A stretch of 64,000 bases of DNA from NCBI RefSeq assembly GCF_014905175.1, contig NC_057788.1:14657404-14721403 (forward strand), read 5' to 3'. The stretch is from Aphidius gifuensis (lineage: Eukaryota; Arthropoda; Insecta; Hymenoptera; Braconidae). This document shows, piece by piece, positions 31,614-43,279 of the stretch (positions within the stretch are counted from its first letter, which is position 1; each line of letters opens with the position of its first letter). Under the pieces are notes generated by a model that saw only the letters and a program-made list of their open reading frames with translations, did not search any database and was not told the origin of the DNA. A program made the translations under genes and the position numbers.

Positions 31614-33073
31614 CTACTCAATTGCTTATTTCTCAAGAGCTCTTAGAGGAGCTGAACTGAATTATAGCACGTATGAAAAAGAAGCCAAAGCGATTTTAGA
31701 CTCGGTGGTGACAGAATTCACAGTAGTAACTGACAAGATGAATGAAAAGATATCTTTGTTGTCACAAGAAACCAAAATAGAAGGCCTCAACCTGTTGTTG
31801 AAAAAAGGTCTCTTGCGGTGGTAACAGCGCCAGAACCCACTCAGAAAAAGAGAGGTAGACCAAGGAAAATGAACAATTTCGTTGTAAATAAACATCCGAT
31901 TTTGTTGAAAAAAAGAGGAAAACCCAAAAAAATGAAACATTTGGAAACCCAAGAAGATTCTACCTTCTTCTGAACTACAGAAAAAGGAAGAATCAATAGG
32001 CAAAACAGCCGAGATTACAGCAAGTAAACATCCAGTTGATGTCGAAATACCAGTAGACTCGCCAAATCAAATAAATAAAGACGACTAGATTATAATAATA
32101 GATTGGTTAGAAATTTTAGAAATAATAAAAGAAGAATTTATAAACAGTAAAATCATAATTTGCACGAATGAAATCGAGTTTGTTGATATAAAAGAGAGGG
32201 ATAAAATTTTTAATGAAGCCCATCAGGAACCCATAAGGGGGCATAAAGGGGTAAATGAAACTTTCAATAGAATTCGAGAAAGATTTTATTTGGAAAATTT
32301 AAAAGAAGATATCCAATCACGAATACAGCATTGCTTAGATTGCCAGAAAAATAAATTTGTTCGCAAAAGAACAAAACAACCAATGGTAATTACTGATACA
32401 CCAAGATCTGCCTTCGAAATAATTGCTATAGATGTGGTGGGCCCTTTAACGGTCACCAAATCAGGCAATCAATGCATTCTAACTATGCAATGTCCACTGA
32501 CCAAATTTGTAGTGGCAGTAGCCGTTCCCAATCAGACTACCCCAAAAATAATTGAGGCTTCCATTGATAATTTCGTAAGCCTTTGTGGTACTCCAGTCAC
32601 AATCCTCAGTGACAGAGGGAGGAACTTCGAGAGTCAGCTCTTAAAAGCAATGGCCAGATTTAAAATTGATAAATGTTGAACCACTGCTTTTCATCCAGAA
32701 AGCAATGGCTTATTAGAGAGATCACATCGCCCACAGGGGGAGTATCTCAAACAATATGTAAATAACAAAAAAGATAATTGGGACGAATGACTCAAATTAG
32801 CAATTTTGTCATACAATACAAGTGTCCATGAATCCACCAAATTTACCCCATATGAAATAGTCTATGGAGAAAGGGCAAGATTACCCTCAGGTAAACCATT
32901 ACTAGAGTCAGAAAAAGTACCCACATTCCAAGGGTACATGGAATACCTAGTCAGAAATATCCATGAAATTCAAAATTGCGCAAGACACAATCTTATTTGA
33001 AGCAAAGAAAAAACAAAGAAATATTATGACCAAAAACTAAATCCAATAGATTTCAAAATTGGAGATTATGTTT
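31614..33073 (+). pseudogene. pol: Gypsy A: RNase H and integrase remnant
   Basis: RNase H remains at 31,620-31,735 (SIAYFSRALRGAELNYSTYEKEAKAI). An AT-hook-like KKRGRPRK follows near 31,845. The integrase runs from about 32,215: zinc motif GHKGVNETFNRI ... HCLDCQKNK, first Asp in IAIDVVGPL, second in ILSDRGRNFES, Glu in SNGLLERSH, then SYNTSVHESTKFTPYEIVYG and YYDQKLNPIDFKIGDYVL. Stops after KIDKC, after DNWDE and after RHNLI, and a deletion between RNase H and integrase, show decay. The frame is cut in the integrase C-terminus by the LTR at 33,074. This order and the motifs are those of Ty3/Gypsy. Confidence 0.85.
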
Positions 33074-34265
33074 TGTAACGTATTTTATTATTTTGCTGGT
33101 TCTCGAAATAAATAATCAACAGGAAAGAGCTTGTTAACGAATAATGAGTTCTGATTATTCATTTGTTGTCGTGTGAATTGTTAATAATTAATGGGAGTTG
33201 ATTATTAATAATTCCAAGGGTCTCTGCTATAGCTCTATGGAGGGTCAAGTCTGCTACGAGTGGTGTCAGTGTGGCACATGTTTCGTATATATCCAAGGTC
33301 CCGTAGAAGGCTTGATACTTTAAACCTTATCATGGTAAAAGTCTCCCCTCCATCCGTCGAAAAGATGAACTCTCCGAAGGCTACGGGCCGGATCGTATAC
33401 CTATTCGCGTTGCGTGCTACGCATGTCTGGGGCGATAGCTTAGAGAGCGTGCGAGTGGGAGAAGAGAGCCCTTAGTAGCTGAGCACTCAACGTCGTCGTG
33501 TAACGACAGAACTTGTCTGGCTCTCGAACTAAGGCACTACCTTCTCTTGACTGGCTATCGTGGTTCACTACTGGTTCTCTCGACATCGTTTGGAGATCTC
33601 GTAAAGGCTCTCTAAGTATTAGAAGTTAAGTCCTGGTGAAACTCTGTCCGGATTTCCAATGACAGACTAATACTAATGATCACGCTATATGGCTCTCTTA
33701 TTATATTAATAAATATTATTATATTCTCACTACGCAATGTGTATGTGATGGCTAGACTATCATCACACATAAGTGTGTATGTGTGAGTTCAGGAATGGAT
33801 CGCTATAAATAATAACAATAATAATAATAATATTGAAATATTATTATTGCAATGGCAACGTATGTGTAAGACCTTATCGCGATGGATCGCTGTATGGTTT
33901 CCTACACAAAATACATATCCCACGTGTAGACTATTTGCTCCCACACTTACGATACTTGTGACGTAGGTATTTTACTATAGTATAGTCGCAATGTCATATA
34001 GGCGTATGTAACACGCTATACTTGGTTCACGATAGTTACCTCAGGTTCAGTTACGTATTTCATGATCCGATCAGGTGAACCGCGCCCCTCTACCATTTCT
34101 AAGACTGAGTTAGGCTTCCGTATTTGTTCTCGTGACTCCCGCGGTTGTTGGCTTTCAAGATAACCAACATGGCTCCCCCCGGTGATTTTGAGGAGGATGG
34201 TAAGAAATCCCCGTTGCTAACCTTGGCCGATAGTTCTCGCCGTGTGGGTCAGAAAATCGGTTACA
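33074..34265 (+). repeat. Gypsy B 5' LTR
   Basis: 1,192 bp with TGTAAC at the start and GTTACA at the end, a perfect 6-bp terminal inverted repeat. The primer site follows three bases later. The first two thirds match the truncated LTR at 20,707-21,458 in the same orientation. The frame at 33,260-33,475 is not a gene. Confidence 0.88.
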
Positions 34266-34268
34266 AAA

Positions 34269-34286
34269 TGGCTCCCAACGTGGGGC
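34269..34286 (+). promoter_or_regulatory. Primer-binding site, tRNA-Lys type
   Basis: TGGCTCCCAACGTGGGGC differs at one base from the well-known tRNA-Lys(1,2) primer site TGGCGCCCAACGTGGGGC. It lies three bases after the LTR. Confidence 0.85.
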
Positions 34287-34843
34287 CTGCCGTGAAAAGA
34301 TTATGAAATAGGAGTTACCTACTGAGGCTGCTATAGATTTAAAATCATAGTGAGTGGTTACGTTGAACTAGTGACTGGATACCATGGTTACCGACGGATA
34401 CATTGAACAAGATGGCTACCGTAAAACGAGAATTCAAATTTAAATTTTTCAAAACATTTCCCGGCAAAAGGGAATAGTTCACGAAAATCCCAACAGATGT
34501 CGCTAGGTGCAAAAACCTAGAAGAATGGTTGTACCATAAGTTGTAGGCGAATTTTCTGATTGGCTGACGCCATCGGAAGATGTCTGGGTTCTCTTTTATA
34601 ATTGGCCCGCACTCCTCATTGGTCAAGAAGGGCTAGGAGTTGCGTAGACGGGAATTATCAGTTCTGGATGGAAGAGATGACAGCTTATATAAGGAGCTGT
34701 CTCTTGAAAGACATTATCGTTGGTACGGCTTGGTTCTCTCTTAACGTGTTAGATCTCTCTCTTGAAAGACTCTACCGTCTTGACTACCTAGCGTATTGAA
34801 TCCCTCTCTTAACTTGGATCACTATCTGACATAGGATGACGAC
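34287..34843 (+). other. Gypsy B leader
   Basis: The untranslated region between primer site and gag. No supported frame; the antisense frame 34,345-34,626 is not convincing. TCTCTCTTGAAAGAC recurs at about 34,700 and 34,750. Confidence 0.5.
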
Positions 34844-35788
34844 ATGGCTACCTCAGCACAGAAGGACAGGGCTCTCTCTAGAGTGGATCTCGACGGAGAG
34901 GTCAATATGGACCTGGATACCTTGATGGACGAGATGTCCAGGGACCACGAACAGCATGTGGCTGGAGGTGCTGCATCCGCAAAGGCAACACTCTCCACAG
35001 CCTCACCAACTCTCGGGACAATGAGTTTATAGCTGGTTCTCTAGAAAGCTTGGGTATCGACCAACCAACCCAGAATATCTTGGAGAAGGTGGTCGAGGAA
35101 ATCAAGGAGTGAAGCGACATGGAACTAGTTCCGGAAATGCCTCTCACTCTTGAAAAAGCCAAGCTGGATCCCGTAAAAGAGGTTAGGTCCTCGGATCTCG
35201 CTGAAAACGTTCAACCAGACGAAGTGGTTGACTAAAAGGATCGCGATGACGTTGAGGTCGATAATATCATGACCCATAATAGTTCAACGTCAGAACGTTC
35301 TGCGATGTCCAGTCCAGTGGTTGTCAATACACCCGATTCGGATCTCGGACATGTGGATACCGCGGTACGTTCACTAGTAGAACCATTCGCGAAGGTTCCC
35401 GTATTATGGCGTGATATCGTCAGAGAAGTCACGGCACTGAAACGTCCACGTGATGCCGAGAGGAGTTATACTCCCTCGACTGGCAGGAGCTCTCGTGCAT
35501 CTCCAAAAGATCCACGAACTCCCTCCCCTCAGATCCCGAGACCAACTGGAGACTTCAAAATGCCAGCCTTTGGTATAAGGAAGGTAAAGCAACCAGTTGG
35601 TAACAAGGCGTATGTTGGAAGTAGCTTCGATCAAGCCAAACATCATGACTCGATGATAAAGAAAAGCTTCTGCCAAACACCAAGCCAGGCTCTCGCGAGG
35701 AATGCTCCCGACCAAGGTGCTGTCGTCACTCGATTACAGTCAATCAGTGGTGCTGCAAGACCACAGACAGTTGGCGCTGTAGCAGCTG
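34844..35788 (+). pseudogene. gag: Gypsy B Gag, N-terminal part
   Basis: Begins MATSAQKDRALSRVDLDG and continues through at least two frame changes or stops (after 35,032 and near 35,235) into the frame 35,269-35,808. That frame includes the basic and Ser/Pro-rich segment with RSYTPSTGRSSRASPKD, KMPAFGIRKVKQPVG, and reaches the first two Cys of a zinc knuckle (CYKC as read now, near 35,791). The DNA transposon cuts the knuckle at this point. Gag forms the particle and its knuckle binds genomic RNA. The match to a named gag family is weak; the context (primer site, knuckle, protease) makes the call. Confidence 0.72.
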
Positions 35789-35798
35789 TTTGCTACAA
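35789..35798. repeat. 10-bp target-site duplication TTTGCTACAA, left
   Basis: Identical to 45,877-45,886. Taking out the insert with one copy restores the spacing of a CX2CX4HX4C zinc knuckle in the gag frame, an independent test of the boundaries. Confidence 0.92.
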
Positions 35799-36604
35799 AT
35801 GCGGCTGAAACTAGCAAATGTGAGCTAGCAGATGTAAGTTAGCGCGAACAAACTATAGCCCGGCCGACCGGTAAACCAGTATCTGGAAAGTGTGAAATGT
35901 TTTTTTTTTTTTTTCAAGTACGAAGTGCGCGATTTTTTGTAAATAAAAATTAAAATTAGATAGAATATAACGTGAAGAATTTGTGAATATTTTTTTTAAT
36001 ATGTGTCCGGGTCATTAAATGTCTTTAATTAATTATTATACACTGAAAATGCCGCGCGACGCTCAAAAATTTTATGTTTTTTTTTTTTTTTTCAAGTACA
36101 AAGCGCGATATTTTTCGTAAATAAAAATTAGAATTAAGTAGGATATATCACGCGGAAATTAGAAATATTTTTTTTATTATATGTCCGGTTCATTAAATGG
36201 CTTTAATTAATTAGCAAAGATCGGAAAATGCCGCGCGACGCTCGAAAATTTTATGTTTTTTTTTTTTTTTTCAAGTACAAAGCGCGTTATTTTTTGTAAA
36301 TAAAAATTAGAATTAAGTAGGATAGACCGCGGGGAACTTGAGGATATTTTTTTTACTATGTATCTGGGTTATTAAATGGCTTTAATTAATTGGCAAAGAT
36401 CGGAAAATGCCGCGTGGCGCTCGGAAATTCTAAGTTTTTTTTTTTTTCAATTACAAAGCCCGAGATTTTTAGTAAATAAAAATTAGAATTAAGTAGGATA
36501 TATCGCGCGAATTTTAGGGATATTTTTTTTATCATGTGTACGGCTCATTAAATGTCTATAATTAATCAACAAATAACCGGAAATACCGCGCGACTTCAAA
36601 CTCG
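35799..36604 (+). repeat. Left terminal inverted repeat with four 179-bp units
   Basis: The outer 95 bp (to GTGTGAAATG) is followed by four units, each starting with a T run and TTTCAAGTACRAAG, then TAAATAAAAATTARAATTA, a TCCGG...CATTAAATG box and TTTAATTAATT, and ending with a GCCGCGCGACGCTC-like box (near 36,049, 36,228, 36,408; the last is altered near 36,585). Confidence 0.92.
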
Positions 36605-38324
36605 TGTATAAGTGTGTGTATGCGTTAGAAAGCGTGAGGTAAGTATTTTTTATTTTTTTTAAAATTTTTCTATTGAATAAATGTAAATAGTGTTAATTTT
36701 ATTTTTATTCGATACTAGATATTGTCCTTTTATTTTTGATCAATCCAAATATTTCCCATTGATAACTGTAATAAAAAAAATTCATGTTCCGCATTTTCAT
36801 CTATTGCATATCTCTGAATTAAATTTTTTTTTTTTTATTTTGTAACTTTTTGTATCAATTCTGCAAGTATTGAAATCAATTCATTTTCTTTTTGAATTTG
36901 TTTTCAATATTTTTTTATTATTTTTCCACCACTTCTCTTTCTTACACGTACGGTTTTTTTTTTTGCCTGCCGTGCTGTCTTGTCAACACGTGTTTTCTTT
37001 CGTTTTCAAAATAACAACATTGAGGGCTAAATTTCTCATTTTTTCTTTTATTTTTTTTTTCAATCCTTTGTTTTGGTTGGTAGGTGTCATCTGATTTTTT
37101 TTTTATTTCGATTTTATATTCAAGAGCCACAATGCCTCATTTCGTAAAAAATATTCCAATAGTGAACATCATATTTTTGTGTTTTTTTTTTGGTGATATA
37201 AAAGAAAATTTTTGTGTTTATAACATTGTGGTTTTTTTAATAATTTAAATTTTCATGTGGTAAGTACTCGACAAATTTTTATTATGAAAAAAATTTTTTA
37301 TTCAAAATCATGATTCAAGAATTGATTTGATGATACTGTTAGTTTACTTTTTTTATCTGTATTTGATATTATCAATTTTATAATCATTATGAAAATCGTC
37401 GCGTGATCGTTTACTCTTATTGTTTTATCGTTACTAGAATTATAATTAAACTATTTTTATTCCGTAAAATATTCAATTAGTTTTTTTATTCCTTTTCGCA
37501 AATCACGGCATTGTTATTTTATTATTTTTTTTTTTATTAAGTGTCGCTGTGCAGGTACAGAATATCGGGCAACAGTAACGGAGACAATTTCATTTTTGTC
37601 TGCCGCTCACACTGTATGTGTATGTATTACGTTTCTTCGCATGTATGAGTGGGGACCGTCACTGTTGTTACGTTGAGGTCATTTCATTTAGAATTTTTTG
37701 TTTACTTATTTTTTAATTTTTTCGGATTTCAAAAAAATTTTATTATCATAAATTTTAATTCCATTTATGAACTTTTTATTAAATTGAAAAAAAAAAAAAA
37801 ATTCAGTTAAATAAAATTAATTCGCTCATTTTTAAAAATATAAGGGATAATTTTGCTACTTACTAGAAAAAAAAAAACAATAAAACTTGATCACGGTTAT
37901 CATTTGGGTTTTAATTTTAATATCTTGTATTAATAAAAAAAAAATCTTTTTAAACAAAAAAAATTCATTTCCCATTTTATTATGTATAAAAGGTTTTCTT
38001 TCTTTATATGGATTATTGAAAAAATTAATAAATAAAAATTACAATTAATTCACTATCTATGTACATCGTCATTTTCAAATTGCGTTTCCATTTTTCTATC
38101 TCTGTCTTTTTTGACGTTCCGCTGCGCGGGCATAGAATATCAGACAAGAGTAACAGAGACGGCTTTTTTTTTTTTCTTGTCTATCCTCGACACTGTATAT
38201 GTATATATGGATGTATGTATGACGTTTCTTCGCGTGTATGAGTGGGGACCGTCACTGCTGTTAGTTGAGCTCATTCCATTTAGAATTTTTTGTTCACTTA
38301 TTTTCCAATTTTTTCACGTATTAA
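36605..38324. other. Noncoding interior of the transposon with a direct duplication
   Basis: No supported coding. A segment at 37,540-37,720 (AGAATATCGGGCAACAGTAAC ... GAGTGGGGACCGTCACTG) is repeated at 38,110-38,320 with about 80-85% identity by eye. A strong splice-donor-like GTGAG/GTAAGTATT lies at 36,636-36,646 at the inner edge of the left repeat. This interval could hold the promoter and a first intron of the transposase gene (inference). Confidence 0.5.
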
Positions 38325-38873
38325 GGTTGCTTCCCAGAGATTGAATTTCTATTGAATTTTTTTTTTTTTTGGCTTATTTTGTAAATGAAATAATTATCTA
38401 TCTGGTAAATTTTTTTCAATTTTTTCTGACGTGGATCTTTTGAGATAATTAGTCTCAAAGTTGATAACTTTTATACATGAGGATAGGGCGGAACCTCACA
38501 TTTTGATTTTTAGCATATTCGTTGTCTATTAAAAAACCTTTCATTTACTACAAAATTTTAGTGATTACAAAGATACATACGATAAAAAATTTTGAATTTT
38601 TTCTGACGTGGATTTTGAAAAATAAATAACTTTAAAATATTAAAACTTTGCTAGTTGCGCGGCACACTGACATGCACACAAGCATGGTTTTGGCGTACGA
38701 CGTAAACTTTGTTTGCTAGTGTGTTGCCGCGCACACACATACTACTAAAGAACTTGGTTTTTTCATCAGTGGCGCCACAAAAATTTCAGGACACGGGAAT
38801 AAAAAATAGCGTCATTAATATACGGGCCTTCGTGGCATAAATATTGGTTCGGTGATGCAACTGGGAAGCAACC
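38325..38873. mobile_element. TTAA-type MITE nested in the transposon
   Basis: GGTTGCTTCCCAG at 38,325-38,337 and CTGGGAAGCAACC at 38,861-38,873 are perfect 13-bp inverted ends. Each is flanked by TTAA (38,321-38,324 and 38,874-38,877). TTAA duplications are typical of piggyBac and Kolobok elements. The 549-bp interior is noncoding with a repeated TTTTTCTGACGTGGAT box (near 38,425 and 38,600). Confidence 0.85.
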
Positions 38874-38919
38874 TTAATTAATTTTATTTTTTTATTATTG
38901 TCTTCAAACTTTTTTATTA

Positions 38920-39695
38920 CAATTGAGGGTCTGGATACAATAATATGTCAAGTGCTCGAAGACACGAAAATGCTATGTTGCTGTGGACGGCAAATAAGAA
39001 AAATTTAAATTGAAAAGTAAAAAAAAATACAGTCGTCAATAAAATTATAAAAAACATTTCAACCTAATTAAATTTTTTTTTTATGTTAATTAATTTACGC
39101 GTCAAAAAATAGAAACGAACTTTTTTTTCTTTTTTTTTCGGAAAAAATATTTCTTTTCAATCATATAATTTGAGACAACTTATTTAAAAATTGATAAATT
39201 AAATATTTTAGCTGTAGCTTCATTGTAAGACACCAATTGCAGCAGTATAATCGAAAAATTTATTTATTTATATTGTTTAATTTTTATTATACGATTGTTA
39301 ATGTCGAGGAAATCGTATAATAAAAATTAAACTATATAAATAAATAAATTTTTTGATTATACTGCTGCAATTGGTAGCTTACAATGAAGCTACAGCTAAA
39401 ATATTCAATTTATCAATTTTTAAATAAGTTGTCTCAAGTTATATGATTAAAAAGAAATATTTTTTCCGAAGAAAAAAAAAAAAAAAAAAATTCGTTTTTA
39501 TTTTTTGACGCGTCAATTAATTAACAAAAAAAAAAATTCAATTGGGTTGAAATGTTTTTTATCATTTTATCGACGACTGTTTTTTTTTTTTTTTTACTTT
39601 TTAATTTAAATTTTTCTTATTTTCTACCCACAGTGACATAGCATTCTCTTGTTTTCGATCGCTCTACGTTTTATTGCAACCGGACCCTTGATTAA
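38920..39695. repeat. Large palindrome, arms of about 370 bp
   Basis: The arm 38,930-39,290 is the reverse complement of 39,310-39,692. Landmarks are AGGGTCTGGATACAATA against TGCAACCGGACCCTT, AAATTTAAATTGAAAAGT against its mate near 39,600, TTGAAATG, ACGCGTCAAAAAATA, and GTAGCTTCATTGTAAG against CTTACAATGAAGCTAC. The loop near 39,300 is only about 15-20 bases. Outer parts of the arms have more mismatches than inner parts. Confidence 0.88.
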
Positions 39696-39870
39696 AAAGA
39701 GTACTACTACAATCAAATAATCAAAGAAAAATTTTCCAATAATTTTTAGAAAAACTAGATATTCTTAAAGCGTCTTTTATGTGTTCTTGAGTCATGATTT
39801 TGACAACACATGGGTTTTTTTATATTCTTAGTTATAATCGGTTTCATTCATTCTACAGGTGCAATTATAA

Positions 39871-42149
39871 ATGGGGAATAAAAAAATTCAATTTACGCCC
39901 CAAATAATTACTGATTCTATTGAAAAATTATTTCTTACTGGAGAAAATAATGTCGATGATTTATTGGTCAAAATTGACCAATCAAAAAACAATGTCTATG
40001 ACCCTCAGAGTAAATTTGGTGTGATATGCAAATCCATATAGAATTGTAATCAGGATAGAACCGTTAAAAACCATCTTAACCGATTCCGCTTAGCATACTG
40101 TAAAAACAAAAACAATATTCGGAAATTATTAGTCGATAAAATTACAAAATCACGATCACGAATTAATAACAACTGTTTATCTGTCAATTCACCAAAGAAA
40201 TCACTCAACAATTTGTCAACCAAGTACTCCACTTATAACATAATCGAACAGCAACCACAACATTTGTCACCAATAGAAAAAAGCAACTTCAATTCACCGT
40301 TACATAGAGTTTCTCCCATTGTATTTCAAGAAATAACAAATTCTCCGGAAATAAAAATCAATAACATTTTATCAAGACCAGTTTCAATTTCAACTTTACA
40401 ACAAAAAGAAAATATCTCACCAAAAAATTCAAACGACAAATATGTACTTTCATCCACACTTAGTAAAAAATTTAAAACACACCATACTGCTGATCTCCAG
40501 GACTCGATCAATAGAACTATAAAACCAGAAATAAAATTTAGCCATACTCTGCCATCAAATCATATTCTTCAGCACTCTCAAATTTCCGATTTATCGAACA
40601 CATCAATAGAATTTTCTCAGTCCATTAATTATCCAGAATATTCTTCAACGCCAGTCAATAGCATTATTCAACATTCAACACCTGGAATTGAAATTATAAT
40701 TGAAACGTCCTTTTGGAATTGGTGGGATGGAAATTCACGGTTAAAAAAAGGATGGACAGATGATTTCTGTGAAATATTAGCCAAATATTTTCCGTTCTGC
40801 GTTTATTCCATAAAAAGACACAATTGTTACTCTGCTGATGGCTTAAAACATAATTCGTATTTTTACGTTAGTGCTAAATGCTTGAATCGAACTTGTACAA
40901 ATTTTAAAATTTTTATAAAAAAAAAGTTTTGCGAAAAAACAAATGATTCCACTGGTACAGATATCTATCATGGCTTTCATTTTGAAAAAGCAACAGCTAT
41001 AGTTGTCACAGAAGGTCCGGTGTCACATGATCCGGGGTGCGTTAATCGCAGGTTCCAAAAAGGCAAAAATAGAGAAATCCTCAGCAATGAACTCATAAAA
41101 TCTCGTCCTAATGAATTATTTCAAAAACTATTCACGGAATCACCACGAGAGCCTATACTCAATGGTAATCAGACAGCTATATGCGGGCTGCAAGTTCTTC
41201 AAAAAATTTCAAGCGAGAACAACACAAAAAAAGATCTTGATGGAAATCTTCATTTACACCTATTGAAACTTTGTGCTGAACTTAGAGAAAGTCGGGATTG
41301 GGAAGATCCCTTATTTCCGGGTTATATTCAAAAACTTGGCACATTTCCATTCGAAGTAATTTGTTTTTCCGGCCATCAGTTAGCATGTTTGGAAAAAGAG
41401 TTGGAAGTCAAAGGATATGTCTGGCTTCACTTTGACGGAACGGGAAGAATACCTTTGAAACCTGAAGACCAACCAGATGCCCAAATGATGTATTATGCGA
41501 TAAACATTGAGGGAACTGGTGAGATCGGGAAAGGTGGGTTTCCTATAGCTGAATTTTTTACCAACAGGCAAAGTGTTTTGAATTTCAATATATTTCTACA
41601 ATATTTCATTGATGCAGTGCGAAAAAATATTTAAAAAAAATCATTGATGTAATCGAAACTGATTTTAGTATTGCGTTGTTACAGAGTGTTTTGAATTCAT
41701 TGCGTTCTTCGAATTTATCACAATATTTGAAATGGTGTTGGAATTTTGAAAAAAAAGAACAAAAGAACATAAAAGATGAAAATACTATTGTTCACGTTTG
41801 CTCTAGTCATCTATTGAACACCACCAACAGAAAATTGAAGAAAATAACATTAAAAGATTCACTAGCTCGCACAGTGGCAAAAAATCTTATTTCGAAATTA
41901 ATACACTCCAATACAGTCGACGAAGCTGGAGAATGGTTCGTACTAAGCATCGAGATATTCTGTCAACCGTATAATTCAGATAAAATCAATACAAACGTTG
42001 AATCAGTCAGGAAGAAAAAAACTACTGAAGTCCAAATTGATAGTGAATCCGAAACAACAGAGAGTTTTTCTTCCGACAATAATGATGAAGAAGAAGATAA
42101 CGAAGGAAGTAAATTAAGGCATGGTTCTCCATACTGGATTTACTTCTAA
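39871..42149 (+). pseudogene. NOF/MULE-type transposase
   Basis: The true start is probably the ATG at 39,871, just after an acceptor-like TTCTACAG at 39,852-39,859. It runs in one frame with a single TAG at 40,039-40,041 to 41,635. A one-base slip in the A8 run at 41,633-41,640 moves coding to the next phase (41,637-42,149). The N-terminal 280 residues are Ser/Asn-rich. Then come GWTDDFCEIL and FYVSAKCLNRTCTNFKIF (a Cys-rich, FLYWCH-like segment), GPVSHDPGCVNRRFQK, KISSENNT, the presumed catalytic box WLHFDGTGRI (Asp codon 41,434-41,436), MMYYAINIEGTGEIGKGG and VLNSLRSSNLSQYLKW. The block seen at 4190-4295 in the other copy (LYPLW ... IENW) is missing, which suggests an internal deletion near 42,100. 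Its product would cut and paste the element's inverted repeats. Confidence 0.82.
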
Positions 42150-42699
42150 ATTACTAAATAGCTTTTTAAAACACATAGAAGAAGTCGCGATCGCAAATGG
42201 TTTCCGCACTCTGCTATGTTTTGATACAAACTTATGCGTAAATATACTTAAAAGCGAAGAAAACAATGCTGGAATAGGTTACTATAAATTTGCGAAAAAA
42301 ATCAATTTGTATCGATACGATGTGTGGCTGATTCCAGTGCACATAAATGAATGTCACTGGACATTACTGATTGTCAACTTTCCGGGGAATTGTTTTATAT
42401 ACTTGGACTCCTTAAAAGGCGATATCCCAGAGAAGCTTATTTCTGGAATACAAAATTATATCGGAGGAACAGAAATAGAAAAGAAAAAAAAAATTAATTG
42501 GTCGGAATGGACAGTCTATGTACCACAAGATACACCGGACCAGAACGGAAGAGACAACAATTGTGGTTTTCACGTAATAACATGGAGTTATATTATTGGT
42601 ACAAGCTCATACACACACTTTTCTGAAGAAGACATGATATATGCGAGAAAATACGTAGCATCAATTTTGTTTCCTCAAAAAAAAATCAGCGAAACGTAA
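42121..42699 (+). CDS. Ulp1-like (C48) cysteine protease domain
   Basis: A 192-residue open frame overlapping the end of the transposase frame by 29 bases. The catalytic set of the SUMO-protease fold is present: His79 in NECHWTLL, Asp96 in IYLDSLKG, Gln136 or Gln141 in VPQDTPDQNG, and Cys148 in NNCGFHV. Several MULE lineages carry such a domain beside or fused to the transposase; it is thought to process SUMO or a similar protein, with an unproved role in transposition. Here it was probably the C-terminal part of the transposase polyprotein before the frameshift or deletion near 42,100-42,150. The ATG at 42,121 may not be a genuine start. The decayed copy at 2.6-4.4 kb lacks it. Confidence 0.8.
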   Translation: MVLHTGFTSKLLNSFLKHIEEVAIANGFRTLLCFDTNLCVNILKSEENNAGIGYYKFAKKINLYRYDVWLIPVHINECHWTLLIVNFPGNCFIYLDSLKGDIPEKLISGIQNYIGGTEIEKKKKINWSEWTVYVPQDTPDQNGRDNNCGFHVITWSYIIGTSSYTHFSEEDMIYARKYVASILFPQKKISET

Positions 42700-43279
42700 A
42701 ACTTGTAAGAATGTGCACTAATGTTAAAACATGTAACTTGTACACAGTCAACAAAGTAACTAAAAAAAGTTTCAATATCGAAGTGCAGAAAAGTGCACCA
42801 GGACAAGGTTGCACGACATTGGATTATCTTTCAATGCTAAAATATGCAATAAAAAAGTATAATATCAGATAAAGTAGATAATAAATGTAAAAAAAAAAAA
42901 AAAAAATTGGGTTGATTTTGCAAAAAAAAAAATGTGATATTTCTCAATAGTCCCAAAGAATAAATAAGAATGTATAGATTAATATATAAAGAAAAAAAAA
43001 GGGGTTTAAGTTTATGAAAATAAAAAATTCTATTGCAGTAATAAAAAAGTTATAAAACAATATATATCGTTTAATATATATTACTATATATAAATATATG
43101 TACGAATAGAAAATATTTGAAATTTGAATAAAAAAACATAAAAGTACAAATTGATTCGACGTTTATTTACCCCCTTTGCAAATCATTTCTTGAAATATTT
43201 AATATAATCGAAAAGAATAATTTTTTATTTATTGGATTTAAATTAAAGGACAACTAATGGTGAAGAAAATGGTAAAAAA
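42700..43279. other. 3' region of the transposase gene
   Basis: A-rich noncoding sequence with AATAAATG near 42,880, a possible polyadenylation signal. No further gene before the right repeat array. Confidence 0.5.

Noticed and set aside
33260..33475. 71-residue ORF in the Gypsy B LTR
   Set aside because: The matching region of the other LTR copy does not keep the frame, and no domain is seen.
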